Positions 1-8,729 are shown, counted from the stretch's first letter. The stretch: DNA of 64,000 bases from Mycolicibacterium porcinum (GCA_002086835.1 MVIG01000006.1:279717-343716), one strand, 5' to 3'. A program made the numbers and translations. Notes: generated by a model not told the origin, from the sequence alone.

Positions 1-1331
1 CGGAGTCCGACCTGATCGAGCACGTCACCGAATGCGGGGCCGAGGTCAACGGCCTGATCACGGTCGAGGAGCTGCGCCGGCTGGCGTCCACCGCGCCGAC
101 CACCAACCCGGCCAGCACGTCGGCGGTCCTGGCCAAGGACAAGGCCTTCTACATCTTCACCTCGGGCACCACCGGCATGCCCAAGGCCAGCGTCATGACG
201 CACTACCGCTGGCTGCGCGCCCTGGCCGGATTCGGTGGCCTGGGGCTGCGGCTGCACAGCGACGACACCCTGTACTGCTGCCTGCCGCTCTATCACAACA
301 ACGCGCTGACCGTCTCGGTCGGATCCGCGCTCAACTCCGGCGCCGCGCTGGCCCTGGGCAAGTCCTTCTCGGCCTCGCGGTTCTGGGACGACGTCATCGG
401 CTACGACGCCACCGCGTTCGTCTACATCGGCGAGATCTGCGGCTACCTGCTCAACCAGCCGCCCAAGCCGACCGACCGTGCGCACAAGGTGCGGGTCATC
501 GTCGGCAACGGCCTGCGTCCGGCCATCTGGGACGAGTTCACCCAGCGGTTCGGCATTCCGCGCGTCTGCGAGTTCTACGCCGCCAGCGAGGGCAACACCG
601 CGTTCGTCAACGTCTTCAACGTGTCGAAGTCCACCGGTATCTGCCCGAGCCCGGTCGCCTTCGTCGAATACGACGCCGACAGCGGCGAACCCGCCCGAGG
701 CGCCGACGGCCGGCTGCGCAAGGTCAAGCGTGGCGAGCCGGGGCTGATGCTGTCGAAGATCAACGCGTTGCAGCCGTTCGACGGGTACACCGATCCCTCG
801 GCCAGCGAGAAGAAGCTGGTGCGCAACGCGTTCAAGGACGGTGACGTCTGGTTCAACACCGGCGACCTGATGCGTTCGCAGGGACTGGGCCACGCCGCGT
901 TCGCCGATCGCCTCGGTGACACCTTCCGATGGAAGGGCGAGAACGTGGCGACCACCGAGGTGGAAGCGGCCGTGGCCACCGATCCGCTGATCGAGGAATG
1001 CACGGTGTTCGGCGTCGAGGTGCCCGGTGCCGGCGGCCGGGCCGGGATGGCTGCGGTGCAGCTCAAGGACGGCAAGGAGTTCGACGGCAAGGCGATCGCC
1101 GACGCGTTCTACAGCCATCTGCCCGCCTATGCCGTGCCGCTGTTCGTCCGCGTCGTCACCGAACTCGCCCACACCTCCACCTTCAAGAGCCAGAAGGTGG
1201 AGTTGCGCAAACAGGGCTACGGATCGGACATCGAGGATCCGCTGTACGTGCTGGCCGGGCGGGACGAAGGCTACGTGCCGTTCTACCCCGAGTACCCCGA
1301 GGAAGTGACGGCCGGAAAGCGGCCCAAGTAG
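1..1331 (+). CDS. fadD6: Acyl-CoA synthetase, FadD6-like (5' end outside window)
   Basis: C-terminal 442 residues of an adenylate-forming fatty acyl-CoA synthetase; the reading frame is already open at base 3, so the N terminus lies upstream. The P-loop-like AMP-binding motif YIFTSGTTGMPKAS is encoded near 150-190. It is followed by the FATP-type YCCLPLYH and FYAASEGN motifs and the hinge NTGDLMR at about 855-875. The family activates long-chain fatty acids with ATP and CoA and the FATP branch is often membrane-associated. Its position directly before folP2 and gpgS matches M. tuberculosis Rv1206. The substrate cannot be read from the sequence. Confidence 0.9.
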   Translation, partial: ESDLIEHVTECGAEVNGLITVEELRRLASTAPTTNPASTSAVLAKDKAFYIFTSGTTGMPKASVMTHYRWLRALAGFGGLGLRLHSDDTLYCCLPLYHNNALTVSVGSALNSGAALALGKSFSASRFWDDVIGYDATAFVYIGEICGYLLNQPPKPTDRAHKVRVIVGNGLRPAIWDEFTQRFGIPRVCEFYAASEGNTAFVNVFNVSKSTGICPSPVAFVEYDADSGEPARGADGRLRKVKRGEPGLMLSKINALQPFDGYTDPSASEKKLVRNAFKDGDVWFNTGDLMRSQGLGHAAFADRLGDTFRWKGENVATTEVEAAVATDPLIEECTVFGVEVPGAGGRAGMAAVQLKDGKEFDGKAIADAFYSHLPAYAVPLFVRVVTELAHTSTFKSQKVELRKQGYGSDIEDPLYVLAGRDEGYVPFYPEYPEEVTAGKRPK

Positions 1332-1444
1332 CCGATTCCTACGCCTGGGTTGTCGATCGCGCGCGGTGACGACCGACAGGTAGAAAACGGCGCGGAAGTC
1401 GGCGCGAATACTGCCGCGCACGCGGCACCAGGCACTATGGAGGC

Positions 1445-2332
1445 GTGTTGTCGACGTGCAATGGCCAGTTCTGCGGGCGCCCGGTTGCCGGCGACCGGGC
1501 GCTGATCATGGCGATCGTCAACCGGACGCCGGACTCGTTCTATGACCGCGGGGCGACCTTCACCGACGAGGCGGCCAAGGCCGCGGCGCAGCGCGTGATC
1601 GACGAGGGCGCCGACGTGATCGACGTCGGCGGGGTCAAGGCCGGTCCCGGCAGCGCGGTCGACGCCGACGAGGAGATCGCGCGCGTCGTGCCGTTCATCG
1701 AATGGCTGCGCACCACGTACCCCGATCAGCTGATCAGCGTCGACACCTGGCGTGCGGCGGTGGCCAAACAGGCCTGTGCGGCCGGAGCCGACCTGATCAA
1801 CGACACCTGGGCGGGCGCGGATCCGGCGCTGCCGGAGGTGGCCGCCGAGTTCGGTGCCGGCCTGGTGTGCTCACACACCGGCGGGGCCGTGCCGCGCACC
1901 CGGCCGTTTCGGGTGAACTACGGGATCACCGAACAGGGCGTCGTCGACGACGTCATCGCCGAGGTGACGGCCGCCGCCGAGCGGGCGGTAGCAACGGGTG
2001 TGCCGCGAGACCGGATCCTGATCGACCCGACCCATGATTTCGGTAAAAACACTCATCACGGTCTTAGTTTGTTGCGCCACGTAAAAGATCTTGTTAAGAC
2101 CGGATGGCCAGTCCTGATGGCGCTGAGCAACAAGGATTTCGTCGGGGAGACTCTGGGTGTGGATCTGACCGAACGCCTGGAGGGCACCCTGGCCGCGACG
2201 GCACTGGCCGCCGCGGATGGAGCCGCCATGTTCCGGGTACACGAGGTCGGACCCACTCGGCGCGTGCTGGAAATGGTCGCGTCGATCCAGGGAGTGCGGG
2301 CACCCGCACGAACAGTGAGGGGGCTCGCGTGA
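1445..2332 (+). CDS. folP2: Dihydropteroate synthase homologue FolP2
   Basis: 295-residue TIM-barrel protein of the dihydropteroate synthase family. The pterin-binding motif NRTPDSF is at residues 26-32, with DVGG, SVDTW and IDPTHDFGK further on. The GTG start is preceded by CACTATGGAGGC, which could be a -10 of a leaderless promoter or a Shine-Dalgarno lying very close. In mycobacteria the second copy, FolP2, is reported to lack real dihydropteroate synthase activity, so the name describes the fold rather than a proven reaction. Its stop overlaps the start of gpgS by 4 bases, so the two are probably translated together. Codons for about residues 199-219 are unusually AT-rich (see findings). 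Confidence 0.9.
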   Translation: MLSTCNGQFCGRPVAGDRALIMAIVNRTPDSFYDRGATFTDEAAKAAAQRVIDEGADVIDVGGVKAGPGSAVDADEEIARVVPFIEWLRTTYPDQLISVDTWRAAVAKQACAAGADLINDTWAGADPALPEVAAEFGAGLVCSHTGGAVPRTRPFRVNYGITEQGVVDDVIAEVTAAAERAVATGVPRDRILIDPTHDFGKNTHHGLSLLRHVKDLVKTGWPVLMALSNKDFVGETLGVDLTERLEGTLAATALAAADGAAMFRVHEVGPTRRVLEMVASIQGVRAPARTVRGLA

Positions 2333-3279
2333 CCGCAATGCCTGAACTGGACGTCACCGACGGAGTCGTCGGCCACCGCTGGCTGACCGACCACAGCTGG
2401 AACCGGCCGAGCTGGACCATCGCCGAGCTGGAAGCCGCCAAAGCCGGCCGCACGGTCTCCGTCGTGCTGCCCGCCCTCAACGAGGAAGAAACCGTCGCCT
2501 CCGTCGTCGAGACCATCACCCCGCTGCTGGGCGGGCTGGTCGACGAGCTGATCGTGCTCGACTCGGGTTCCACCGACGACACCGAGATCCGCGCGGTCGC
2601 CGCCGGGGCCCGGGTGATCAGCCGTGAGGTCGCGCTGCCCGAGGTCGCACCGCAGCCGGGCAAGGGTGAGGTGCTGTGGCGGTCGCTGGCGGCGACCACG
2701 GGCGACATCATCGCCTTCGTCGACTCCGACCTCATCGATCCCGACCCGATGTTCGTCCCCAAGCTGCTGGGCCCACTGCTCACCGCTGACGGTGTGCACC
2801 TGGTCAAGGGCTTCTACCGGCGTCCGCTCAAGGTCAGTGGGGCCGAGGACGCCAACGGCGGCGGCCGGGTGACCGAGCTGGTGGCACGCCCGCTGCTGGC
2901 CTCGCTGCGCCCCGAGCTGAACTGCGTGCTGCAGCCGCTGGGCGGCGAATACGCGGGCACCCGCGAGCTGCTGACCTCGGTGCCGTTCGCGCCCGGCTAC
3001 GGCGTGGAGATCGGCCTGCTGGTCGACACCTACGACCGCCTCGGGCTGGACGCCATCGCCCAGGTGAACCTGGGAGTGCGCGCGCACCGCAACCGACCGC
3101 TGACCGAGCTGGCCTCGATGAGCCGGCAGGTCATCGCGACCCTGTTGTCGCGCTGCGGGATCGCGGATTCGGGCGTGGGGCTGACGCAGTTCTACGCCGA
3201 CGGTGACGACTTCACCCCACGGGTCTCGTCGGTGTCGCTGGCCGACCGCCCGCCCATGGTCACCCTGCGCCCGCGCTAG
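2329..3279 (+). CDS. gpgS: Glucosyl-3-phosphoglycerate synthase
   Basis: 316-residue GT81-type retaining glycosyltransferase with a GT-A fold. It makes glucosyl-3-phosphoglycerate from an NDP-glucose and 3-phosphoglycerate, the first step toward 6-O-methylglucose lipopolysaccharides. The nucleotide-binding stretch SVVLPALNEEE is at residues 44-54 and the metal-binding DSD at 132-134. The C-terminal GVRAHRNRPL acceptor region is present. The GTG start at 2329 gives MTAMPELD and overlaps the folP2 stop by 4 bases; the ATG at 2338 is the alternative. A longer open frame upstream overlaps folP2 and was rejected. Length and sequence match Rv1208 closely. Confidence 0.93.
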   Translation: MTAMPELDVTDGVVGHRWLTDHSWNRPSWTIAELEAAKAGRTVSVVLPALNEEETVASVVETITPLLGGLVDELIVLDSGSTDDTEIRAVAAGARVISREVALPEVAPQPGKGEVLWRSLAATTGDIIAFVDSDLIDPDPMFVPKLLGPLLTADGVHLVKGFYRRPLKVSGAEDANGGGRVTELVARPLLASLRPELNCVLQPLGGEYAGTRELLTSVPFAPGYGVEIGLLVDTYDRLGLDAIAQVNLGVRAHRNRPLTELASMSRQVIATLLSRCGIADSGVGLTQFYADGDDFTPRVSSVSLADRPPMVTLRPR

Positions 3280-3309
3280 ATGTCGCATGCGTGAGGCAGT
3301 ATCGAGGGC

Positions 3310-3690
3310 GTGACACTGATACTGCTGTACCTGGTGGTGCTGGTTCTGGTGGCCACGGTGCTGTTCGGTCTCGGCAGCGTCATCTTCGGCCGGGGTGAGT
3401 CGCTGCCGCCCTTGCCGCGAGGGACGACCGCGACGGTCCTGCCTGCCTCGGGCGTCACCGGCGCCGATGTGGACGCGGTCAAGTTCGCCCAGGTCGTTCG
3501 CGGCTACAAGACCAGCGAGGTCGACTGGGTCCTGGACCGGCTGGGACGCGAGCTGGACGCGGTGCGCGGGGAGCTGGCCGCCGTCCGCGCGGCCTACGGT
3601 GTGCCCGCCGACTTCGGTGAGGACGACGCCGACGAGGACGAAGAGGTGTCGGCCACCGCGGGCGAGGTCCGCACCTCGGAGGAGCCATGA
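3310..3690 (+). CDS. Small membrane protein with DivIVA-like motif (Rv1209 type)
   Basis: 126 residues. A single membrane helix lies at about residues 3-24 (LILLYLVVLVLVATVLFGLG). It is followed by a DivIVA-like segment, DAVKFAQVVRGYKTSEVDWVL (shown in part), that resembles the Wag31 N-terminal motif. A coiled-coil-prone stretch and an acidic tail rich in Asp and Glu follow. It may be a membrane-anchored polar or septal adaptor, but no function is proven from sequence. The GTG start lies a few bases after CAGTAT, compatible with a leaderless mRNA. The stop overlaps the ATG of the next gene (ATGA), so the two are coupled. Confidence 0.8.
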   Translation: MTLILLYLVVLVLVATVLFGLGSVIFGRGESLPPLPRGTTATVLPASGVTGADVDAVKFAQVVRGYKTSEVDWVLDRLGRELDAVRGELAAVRAAYGVPADFGEDDADEDEEVSATAGEVRTSEEP

Positions 3691-4289
3691 CCGCCGACGG
3701 TGGCCGGATTGTCGGCACCGCCGACGAAGACGGCCGGACCCGGTGCGGCTGGGCCGTGCAGTCGGGCGACACCCTCTACCGCGACTATCACGACACCGAG
3801 TGGGGCCGGCCGCTGCAGGATTCCGGTGCGCTGTTCGAACACATCAGCCTAGAGGCCTTCCAGAGCGGGCTGAGCTGGCTGACCATCCTGCGCAAGCGGG
3901 AGAATTTCCGGGCCGCATTCGACGGGTTCGACGCGGCCACGGTCGCGAAGTACACCGACGACGACGTCGAGCGGCTGATGGCCGACGCCGGCATCGTGCG
4001 CAACCGGGCCAAGATCCTCGCGACCATCGCCAACGCCAGAGCGGTCACCGACCTCGACGTCGATCTGGGTGAACTGCTGTGGTCGTTCGCCCCGCCGGCC
4101 CGGCCGCGGCCCGCTGACCTGGCAGAAGTACCCGCGGTGACGCCGGAATCGACCGCCATGGCCAAGGAGCTCAAGCGCAGGGGTTTCAGATTCGTCGGCC
4201 CCACCACGGCATATGCGTTGATGCAGGCCACCGGGATGGTCGACGATCACATCGCGTCCTGCTGGGTTCCGCCAACCGCCCGAAAGTGA
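3687..4289 (+). CDS. tagA: DNA-3-methyladenine glycosylase I
   Basis: 200-residue base-excision repair enzyme that removes 3-methyladenine from alkylated DNA. The zinc-snap residues of the Tag family are visible: Cys20 in RCGWA, His35 in YHDTEWG, and His188 and Cys192 in DDHIASC. The LEAFQSGLSWLTIL segment supplies the catalytic Glu and the base-binding pocket. The ATG overlaps the stop of the DivIVA-like gene by 4 bases. The length is near the bacterial Tag norm with a short N-terminal extension. Corresponds to Rv1210. Confidence 0.92.
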   Translation: MTADGGRIVGTADEDGRTRCGWAVQSGDTLYRDYHDTEWGRPLQDSGALFEHISLEAFQSGLSWLTILRKRENFRAAFDGFDAATVAKYTDDDVERLMADAGIVRNRAKILATIANARAVTDLDVDLGELLWSFAPPARPRPADLAEVPAVTPESTAMAKELKRRGFRFVGPTTAYALMQATGMVDDHIASCWVPPTARK

Positions 4290-4452
4290 CATCAGTCGGT
4301 ATCCGATGGGTCTTTGCACAAGCATCGGCGTGGATAAGGAACAATAGGGGGAGTTCAGTAGCAGTTCAACGCCGGGTGCCGCCAACGAGTGGGCGGCTTC
4401 GGCCCCAACCTGGCCCGCTGACGCGGGTCGGCGAAGTTGGAGGGAGCACTCG

Positions 4453-4620
4453 ATGGCGGCGATGAAGCCCCGGACTGGTGACGGTCCACTGGAAGCAACC
4501 AAAGAGGGGCGAGGGATCGTGATGCGAGTACCGCTGGAAGGCGGTGGGCGCCTCGTTGTCGAACTGACTCCCGACGAGGCAGCTGCGCTGGGCGACGAAC
4601 TCAAGGCCGTCACCAGCTGA
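4453..4620 (+). CDS. DUF3117 small protein
   Basis: 55-residue protein beginning MAAMKPRTGDGPLEATKEG and ending DELKAVTS. It matches the DUF3117 family (Rv1211), which is nearly invariant across actinobacteria and has no assigned function. A Shine-Dalgarno GGAGGGAG at about 4439-4446 precedes the ATG. The unexplained 163-base leader between tagA and this ATG is long for such a small gene. Downstream, 7 bases separate the stop from the terminator-like hairpin at 4628-4659 shared with convergent glgM. Its extreme conservation suggests an important role, which I cannot define. Confidence 0.9.
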   Translation: MAAMKPRTGDGPLEATKEGRGIVMRVPLEGGGRLVVELTPDEAAALGDELKAVTS

Positions 4621-4627
4621 TCGACTT

Positions 4628-4659
4628 CGCAAGGTGTCCGCTCAGGCGGACACCTTGCG
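4628..4659. terminator. Perfect 14-bp hairpin between convergent DUF3117 and glgM
   Basis: The arm CGCAAGGTGTCCGC (4628-4641) pairs perfectly with GCGGACACCTTGCG (4646-4659) around the loop TCAG. There is no U-tract on either side, so it resembles the I-shaped hairpins proposed as mycobacterial terminators. It can act on both strands. The minus-strand stop codon of glgM begins in the loop. Confidence 0.7.
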
Positions 4660-5805
4660 GTATATCTCCAGGGTCTGCTCAGCGATGTGCGCCCAGGAGA
4701 ATTCTGCGATGCACCGCTGGCGTCCGGCTTCGCCGTACTTCCTGGCGGTTTCCGGCTCGGCCACCAGTGAGTTGACCGCGTCGGCCAGCCGCATCTCGAA
4801 GAAGCGCGGATCTGTGGCGTCGTAGTGCACCAGCAAGCCGGTCTGGTGGTCGGCGACGACCTCGGGGATACCGCCGACGTCGGAGGCGACCACCGGCGTC
4901 GAACAGGCCATCGCTTCCAGGTTCACGATGCCCAACGGCTCGTACACCGATGGGCAAACGAAAACCGTGGCAGCGGAAAGTATTTCGCGGATCTTGTTGA
5001 TCGGCAGCATTTCGCGCACCCAGAACACGCCGGTGCGGGCCCGGGCCAGCTCGGCCACCGCCGAGGACACCTCGGCGGCGATCTCCGGGGTATCCGGAGC
5101 GCCTGCGCACAACACCAGCTGCACGTCAGGACTGAACCGGTGGGCCGCGGCCACCAGGTGGGCGACACCCTTCTGACGGGTGATGCGCCCGACGAAGGCC
5201 ACGATCGGGCGGCTCAAGTCGACGCCGAGTTCGGCGAGCACCGAGTCGTGGTCGGCCGGCGGAGTCGGGTACCAGACGTCCGTGTCGATCCCGTTGCGCA
5301 CCACGTGGACCCGGCTGGGATCCAGCGCCGGGTACGTATGCAGCACGTCGTCGCGCATGCCGGAGCTCACGGCGATCACCGCGTCGGCGGCCTCGATGGC
5401 GGTGCGCTCCACCCACGAGGACACCCGGTAGCCACCGCCGAGCTGTTCGGCCTTCCAGGGCCGCAGCGGCTCCAGTGAATGCGCGGTCAGCACGTGAGGG
5501 ATGCCGTAGAGGAGCCCGGTCAGATGTCCGGCCATCCCGGCGTACCAGGTGTGCGAGTGCACAACGGTGGCCGCCGCCGCGGAGTTGACCATGTTGAGGT
5601 CTGCGGACAGGGTCGACAGTGCCGCATTGGCGCCGCGCAGCGCGGGGTCGGGCTGGGCCACGTAGGCCCCGTCCCGCGGGGCGCCCATGCAGTGCACGTC
5701 GACAGCGCACAGCTGACGCAACTGTGCGACGAGTTCGGTCACGTGCACTCCGGCACCGCCGTACACCTCGGGTGGATATTCCCGAGTCATCATGGCCACC
5801 CGCAT
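4642..5805 (-). CDS. glgM: Alpha-maltose-1-phosphate synthase GlgM (glycogen synthase-like)
   Basis: 387-residue GT-B glycosyltransferase, orthologue of Rv1212c (older name glgA). The mycobacterial enzyme transfers glucose from ADP-glucose to glucose-1-phosphate to form maltose-1-phosphate, the GlgE donor for alpha-glucan. The N terminus [21 protein letters not shown] carries the glycine-rich acceptor loop. GRITRQKG binds the donor phosphates, and the E-x7-E motif lies in [21 protein letters not shown]. The start ATG at 5805 follows a -10 (TACCGT) by 7 bases on the minus strand, so the mRNA is probably leaderless. It is divergent from glgC, which supplies ADP-glucose. Confidence 0.92.
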   Translation of the reverse strand: MRVAMMTREYPPEVYGGAGVHVTELVAQLRQLCAVDVHCMGAPRDGAYVAQPDPALRGANAALSTLSADLNMVNSAAAATVVHSHTWYAGMAGHLTGLLYGIPHVLTAHSLEPLRPWKAEQLGGGYRVSSWVERTAIEAADAVIAVSSGMRDDVLHTYPALDPSRVHVVRNGIDTDVWYPTPPADHDSVLAELGVDLSRPIVAFVGRITRQKGVAHLVAAAHRFSPDVQLVLCAGAPDTPEIAAEVSSAVAELARARTGVFWVREMLPINKIREILSAATVFVCPSVYEPLGIVNLEAMACSTPVVASDVGGIPEVVADHQTGLLVHYDATDPRFFEMRLADAVNSLVAEPETARKYGEAGRQRCIAEFSWAHIAEQTLEIYRKVSA

Positions 5806-5812
5806 ATCCGAG

Positions 5813-5818
5813 ACGGTA
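5813..5818 (-). promoter_or_regulatory. -10 element of leaderless glgM promoter
   Basis: On the minus strand TACCGT ends 7 bases before the glgM ATG, the spacing expected when the transcript starts at the initiation codon. Confidence 0.5.
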
Positions 5819-5892
5819 GTAGGTCGCGGTGGCTCCAGCTACACACCGCACACTTCTGTTGCCATTGGCTGGCCGCGTTGCTGGTTGGCGGA

Positions 5893-5898
5893 TAGGTT
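5893..5898 (+). promoter_or_regulatory. -10 element of leaderless glgC promoter
   Basis: TAGGTT followed by 7 bases and the ATG at 5906. This supports 5906 rather than the in-frame start further upstream, which would overlap glgM. The divergent glgM/glgC promoters share about 100 bases. Confidence 0.55.
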
Positions 5899-5905
5899 TG
5901 GACGC

Positions 5906-7120
5906 ATGAGGGAGTTGCCACATGTGCTGGGCATTGTTCTGGCCGGGGGAGAGGGCAAACGGCTGTATCCGTTGACAGCCGATCGCGCCAAGCCGGCAGT
6001 TCCCTTCGGCGGTGCGTACCGGCTGATCGACTTCGTGCTGTCCAACCTGGTGAACGCCCGATACCTCCGGATCTGCGTTCTGACGCAATACAAGTCGCAT
6101 TCACTGGATCGTCACATCAGCCAGAACTGGCGGCTCTCGGGCCTGGCCGGTGAGTACATCACCCCGGTGCCGGCCCAGCAGCGGCTCGGGCCGCGCTGGT
6201 ACACCGGGTCGGCGGATGCGATCTACCAGTCGCTCAACCTGATCTACGACGAAGATCCGGACTACATCATCATCTTCGGCGCCGACCACGTGTACCGCAT
6301 GGATCCCGAGCAGATGCTGCGGTTCCACATCGACAGCGGGGCCGGCGCGACCGTGGCCGGGATCCGGGTGCCGCGCGCCGAGGCCAGTGCGTTCGGCTGC
6401 ATCGATGCCGACGACTCCGGGCGTATCAGGGAATTCGTGGAGAAGCCGGCCGATCCGCCGGGCACACCCGACGATCCCGAACAGACCTTCGTGTCGATGG
6501 GCAACTACATCTTCACCACCAAGGTGCTGATCGACGCGATCCGCGCCGACGCCGACGACGACCACTCCGATCACGACATGGGCGGCGACATCATCCCCCG
6601 GCTGGTGTCCGACGGCATGGCGGCGGTCTACGACTTCAACAACAACGAGGTGCCGGGGGCCACCGAACGCGATCACGGCTACTGGCGCGACGTCGGAACC
6701 CTCGACGCGTTCTACGACGCACACATGGATCTGGTGTCGGTGCACCCGGTGTTCAACCTCTACAACAAGCGCTGGCCGATCCGCGGCGAGTCGGAGAACC
6801 TGGCGCCGGCCAAGTTCGTCAACGGCGGATCGGCGCAGGAGTCGGTGGTCGGTGCCGGCAGCATCATTTCGGCTGCCTCGGTGCGTAATTCGGTGCTGTC
6901 CTCCAATGTGGTGATCGACGACGGTGCCATCGTGGAGGGCAGCGTGCTGATGCCGGGGGTCCGGATCGGCCGGGGCGCGGTGGTGCGCCACGCGATCCTC
7001 GACAAGAACGTGGTGGTCGGTCCGGGCGAGATGGTGGGCGTGGACCTCGACAAGGACCGGGAGCGGTTCGCGATCAGCGCAGGCGGCGTGGTGGCCGTGG
7101 GCAAGGGTGTGTGGATCTGA
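5906..7120 (+). CDS. glgC: Glucose-1-phosphate adenylyltransferase
   Basis: 404 residues, the same length as M. tuberculosis GlgC (Rv1213). It makes ADP-glucose from ATP and glucose-1-phosphate, the donor used by GlgM next door and by glycogen synthesis. The nucleotidyltransferase signature [11 protein letters not shown] lies near residues 12-22, and [11 protein letters not shown] and [10 protein letters not shown] follow. The C-terminal left-handed beta-helix shows hexapeptide repeats ([20 protein letters not shown], shown in part). The start at 5906 was chosen because [15 protein letters not shown] matches the family N terminus and sits on a leaderless promoter. Confidence 0.95.
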   Translation: MRELPHVLGIVLAGGEGKRLYPLTADRAKPAVPFGGAYRLIDFVLSNLVNARYLRICVLTQYKSHSLDRHISQNWRLSGLAGEYITPVPAQQRLGPRWYTGSADAIYQSLNLIYDEDPDYIIIFGADHVYRMDPEQMLRFHIDSGAGATVAGIRVPRAEASAFGCIDADDSGRIREFVEKPADPPGTPDDPEQTFVSMGNYIFTTKVLIDAIRADADDDHSDHDMGGDIIPRLVSDGMAAVYDFNNNEVPGATERDHGYWRDVGTLDAFYDAHMDLVSVHPVFNLYNKRWPIRGESENLAPAKFVNGGSAQESVVGAGSIISAASVRNSVLSSNVVIDDGAIVEGSVLMPGVRIGRGAVVRHAILDKNVVVGPGEMVGVDLDKDRERFAISAGGVVAVGKGVWI

Positions 7121-7143
7121 CGCGTTCCGTCGTCAGCCGCGGT

Positions 7144-7788
7144 TCACTCCCAGGGATCCACCGCAGCCGGTCTGGGTGCGGCACTGGTGCGGGCGTTGGC
7201 GCCCACCTTGGCCTCGTTCCGCCGATTGCGCCACCGCCAGAGCCGGAAGGCGCCCCAGAGCAACGCCAGCAGTGCGACGAGCACCAGGACCGGCAGCAGG
7301 ATCGCCACGAAAACCAGGCCGACGCTGGTGACGTCCTCGACGGTGGACAGCACAGGCGCGGCGACCCCGGCCGTGGCGACGTTGGCCGCCGGTCTCACCG
7401 TCGATTTGGTCAGTGACACCACGAGCGCGGTGACCGCGCCGATGGCCACCGGAATCCATTGGCCGGATTGGGCGAACGCACCCGGGTCGGCGACGGCGGC
7501 GGTCTGCGAGGCGGTGCCCGAGCCGAACACGATGCCGCCCGCGGTCGGGCGGACGAAGGTCTGGATGGTGTCGTTGACGGAGTCGAGTGCGGGGATCTTG
7601 TCGGCGACCACTTCGACGATCAGCAGCACCGCGACGATCGCCATCACCCAGCCGTTCTCCAGCCAGGACCATCCCGCAGGCAGGGACACCAGATGGGTGA
7701 AGCGCGACAGCAGGCCCAGCGCCAGCAACGGGATGTAGGCGTTGAGCCCCGCCGCGGTGGCCAGGCCGAAGCCGGTCAACAGTTCCAT
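7144..7788 (-). CDS. DUF4126 membrane protein
   Basis: 214 residues with about five hydrophobic segments. The N terminus MELLTGFGLATAAGLNAYIP and the segments VVADKIPALDSVNDTIQTF and GGIVFGSG are typical of DUF4126. The C terminus is basic (RLWRWRNRRN) and probably cytoplasmic. The family has no established function. It converges on glgC with only 23 bases between stops. Nothing in the sequence suggests a substrate. Confidence 0.8.
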   Translation of the reverse strand: MELLTGFGLATAAGLNAYIPLLALGLLSRFTHLVSLPAGWSWLENGWVMAIVAVLLIVEVVADKIPALDSVNDTIQTFVRPTAGGIVFGSGTASQTAAVADPGAFAQSGQWIPVAIGAVTALVVSLTKSTVRPAANVATAGVAAPVLSTVEDVTSVGLVFVAILLPVLVLVALLALLWGAFRLWRWRNRRNEAKVGANARTSAAPRPAAVDPWE

Positions 7789-7834
7789 TACTGCAGTATG
7801 CGGCGAACTCGGCCCGGTGCCTGGCAGTTCGCCG

Positions 7835-8689
7835 TTATCGGCTCTGGGTCGCCTTGTGCCAGGCCAGTGGGTTCAGCTCGCGGTAGGGGTCTTCGGCGCG
7901 CAGGGCCAGCAGACCGTCGAGGCTCTGCTCCAGCGATTCCTGGGTGCGCTGCTTGACCGTCTCGACCCATTCCGGGTCCGAGGTGCGGGCTGGTTTCGTG
8001 GTGCCGATCGGCTCGGCGAAGCGTAGGTACATGCGTTGCGGCCGTGGGATCAGGGTGGGGCCGATACCGCGGACCAGCGGCATCGCCATGTCGCGCTGCC
8101 CGGTCAGCTTCTCGCTGACGGCCTGGCTGAGCCGGCCCAACCAGTGGTCGCGGGTCGTCACGCCCACGTACACGTCATCGCCGCCGACGAGTGCGACGGG
8201 GACGATGGGGTAGCCGTGTTCGATCGCGACGCGCGCGAATCCGGCGCGGCCGTCCCAACGCAGCTTGTATTGCTCGCCCTTGAACTTGCCGATCTCTCGG
8301 CCTCCGCCGGGGAACACCATGACGGGCTCGTCATGCGTCATCAGTTCGCGGGCACCCTCGGGGGATCCGACGACGGCCCCGCAGGCCGCCATGACGTCGG
8401 AGACGGGTCGGGGCATGTCACCGAAACGACGGTCGGTCAGCGGCCGTACCCGCATGCCGATCTCTCTGCGCACCACGTAGGGGATCAGCAGGGTCTCGGT
8501 GCCGAACTGGGTGTGGTTGCCCACCAACAGAAATCGGCCGTCGCGGGGCAGGTTGTCCAGACCGTCCACATAGGGGCGGCAGAGGTTGACCAGCGGGTCG
8601 ACGCCGTCGGCGACGGCTTCCACCGCGCGGCGCAGGGTCTGGACGTGGCTGGGTTGATTCATGATCTCGTCGATCTTGGTGACGGACAT
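7835..8689 (-). CDS. DGAT2/phytyl-ester-synthase-like acyltransferase
   Basis: 284 residues of the lysophospholipid acyltransferase superfamily. Instead of the usual HX4D box it has VGNHTQFGTE, and instead of EGTR it has FPGGGREIGKFKGEQYKL, followed by GFARVAIEHGYPIVPVA. This pattern is closer to DGAT2/MGAT and plant phytyl ester synthases than to PlsC, so triacylglycerol or wax-ester type acylation is plausible but unproven. No membrane anchor is obvious. The ATG at 8689 lies 6 bases after a consensus TATGAT -10 (minus strand 8701-8696), so the transcript is probably leaderless. It is divergent from a TetR gene across a shared palindrome. Confidence 0.8.
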   Translation of the reverse strand: MSVTKIDEIMNQPSHVQTLRRAVEAVADGVDPLVNLCRPYVDGLDNLPRDGRFLLVGNHTQFGTETLLIPYVVRREIGMRVRPLTDRRFGDMPRPVSDVMAACGAVVGSPEGARELMTHDEPVMVFPGGGREIGKFKGEQYKLRWDGRAGFARVAIEHGYPIVPVALVGGDDVYVGVTTRDHWLGRLSQAVSEKLTGQRDMAMPLVRGIGPTLIPRPQRMYLRFAEPIGTTKPARTSDPEWVETVKQRTQESLEQSLDGLLALRAEDPYRELNPLAWHKATQSR

Positions 8690-8695
8690 GCGTCG

Positions 8696-8701
8696 ATCAT
8701 A
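8696..8701 (-). promoter_or_regulatory. -10 (TATGAT) of acyltransferase promoter
   Basis: Consensus TATGAT on the minus strand, 6 bases before the ATG at 8689, giving a leaderless transcript. Confidence 0.6.
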
Positions 8702-8705
8702 CCGA

Positions 8706-8719
8706 ACGAACTAGTTCGT
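8706..8719. promoter_or_regulatory. Perfect 14-bp palindrome, probable TetR operator
   Basis: ACGAACTAGTTCGT equals its own reverse complement. It lies in the 46-base space between the divergent acyltransferase and TetR starts, just upstream of both -10 elements. A bound dimer would block both promoters. The TetR gene at 8736 is the obvious candidate to bind it. Confidence 0.75.
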
Positions 8720-8723
8720 CTGT

Positions 8724-8729
8724 TATGTT
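8724..8729 (+). promoter_or_regulatory. -10 (TATGTT) of leaderless tetR promoter
   Basis: TATGTT followed by 6 bases and the GTG at 8736. This supports that GTG as the start of a leaderless tetR mRNA. Confidence 0.55.

Noticed and set aside
7118-7137. Possible hairpin CTGACG/CGTCAG after glgC
   Set aside because: Six-base stem with an 8-base loop and no U-tract; too weak to call a terminator.
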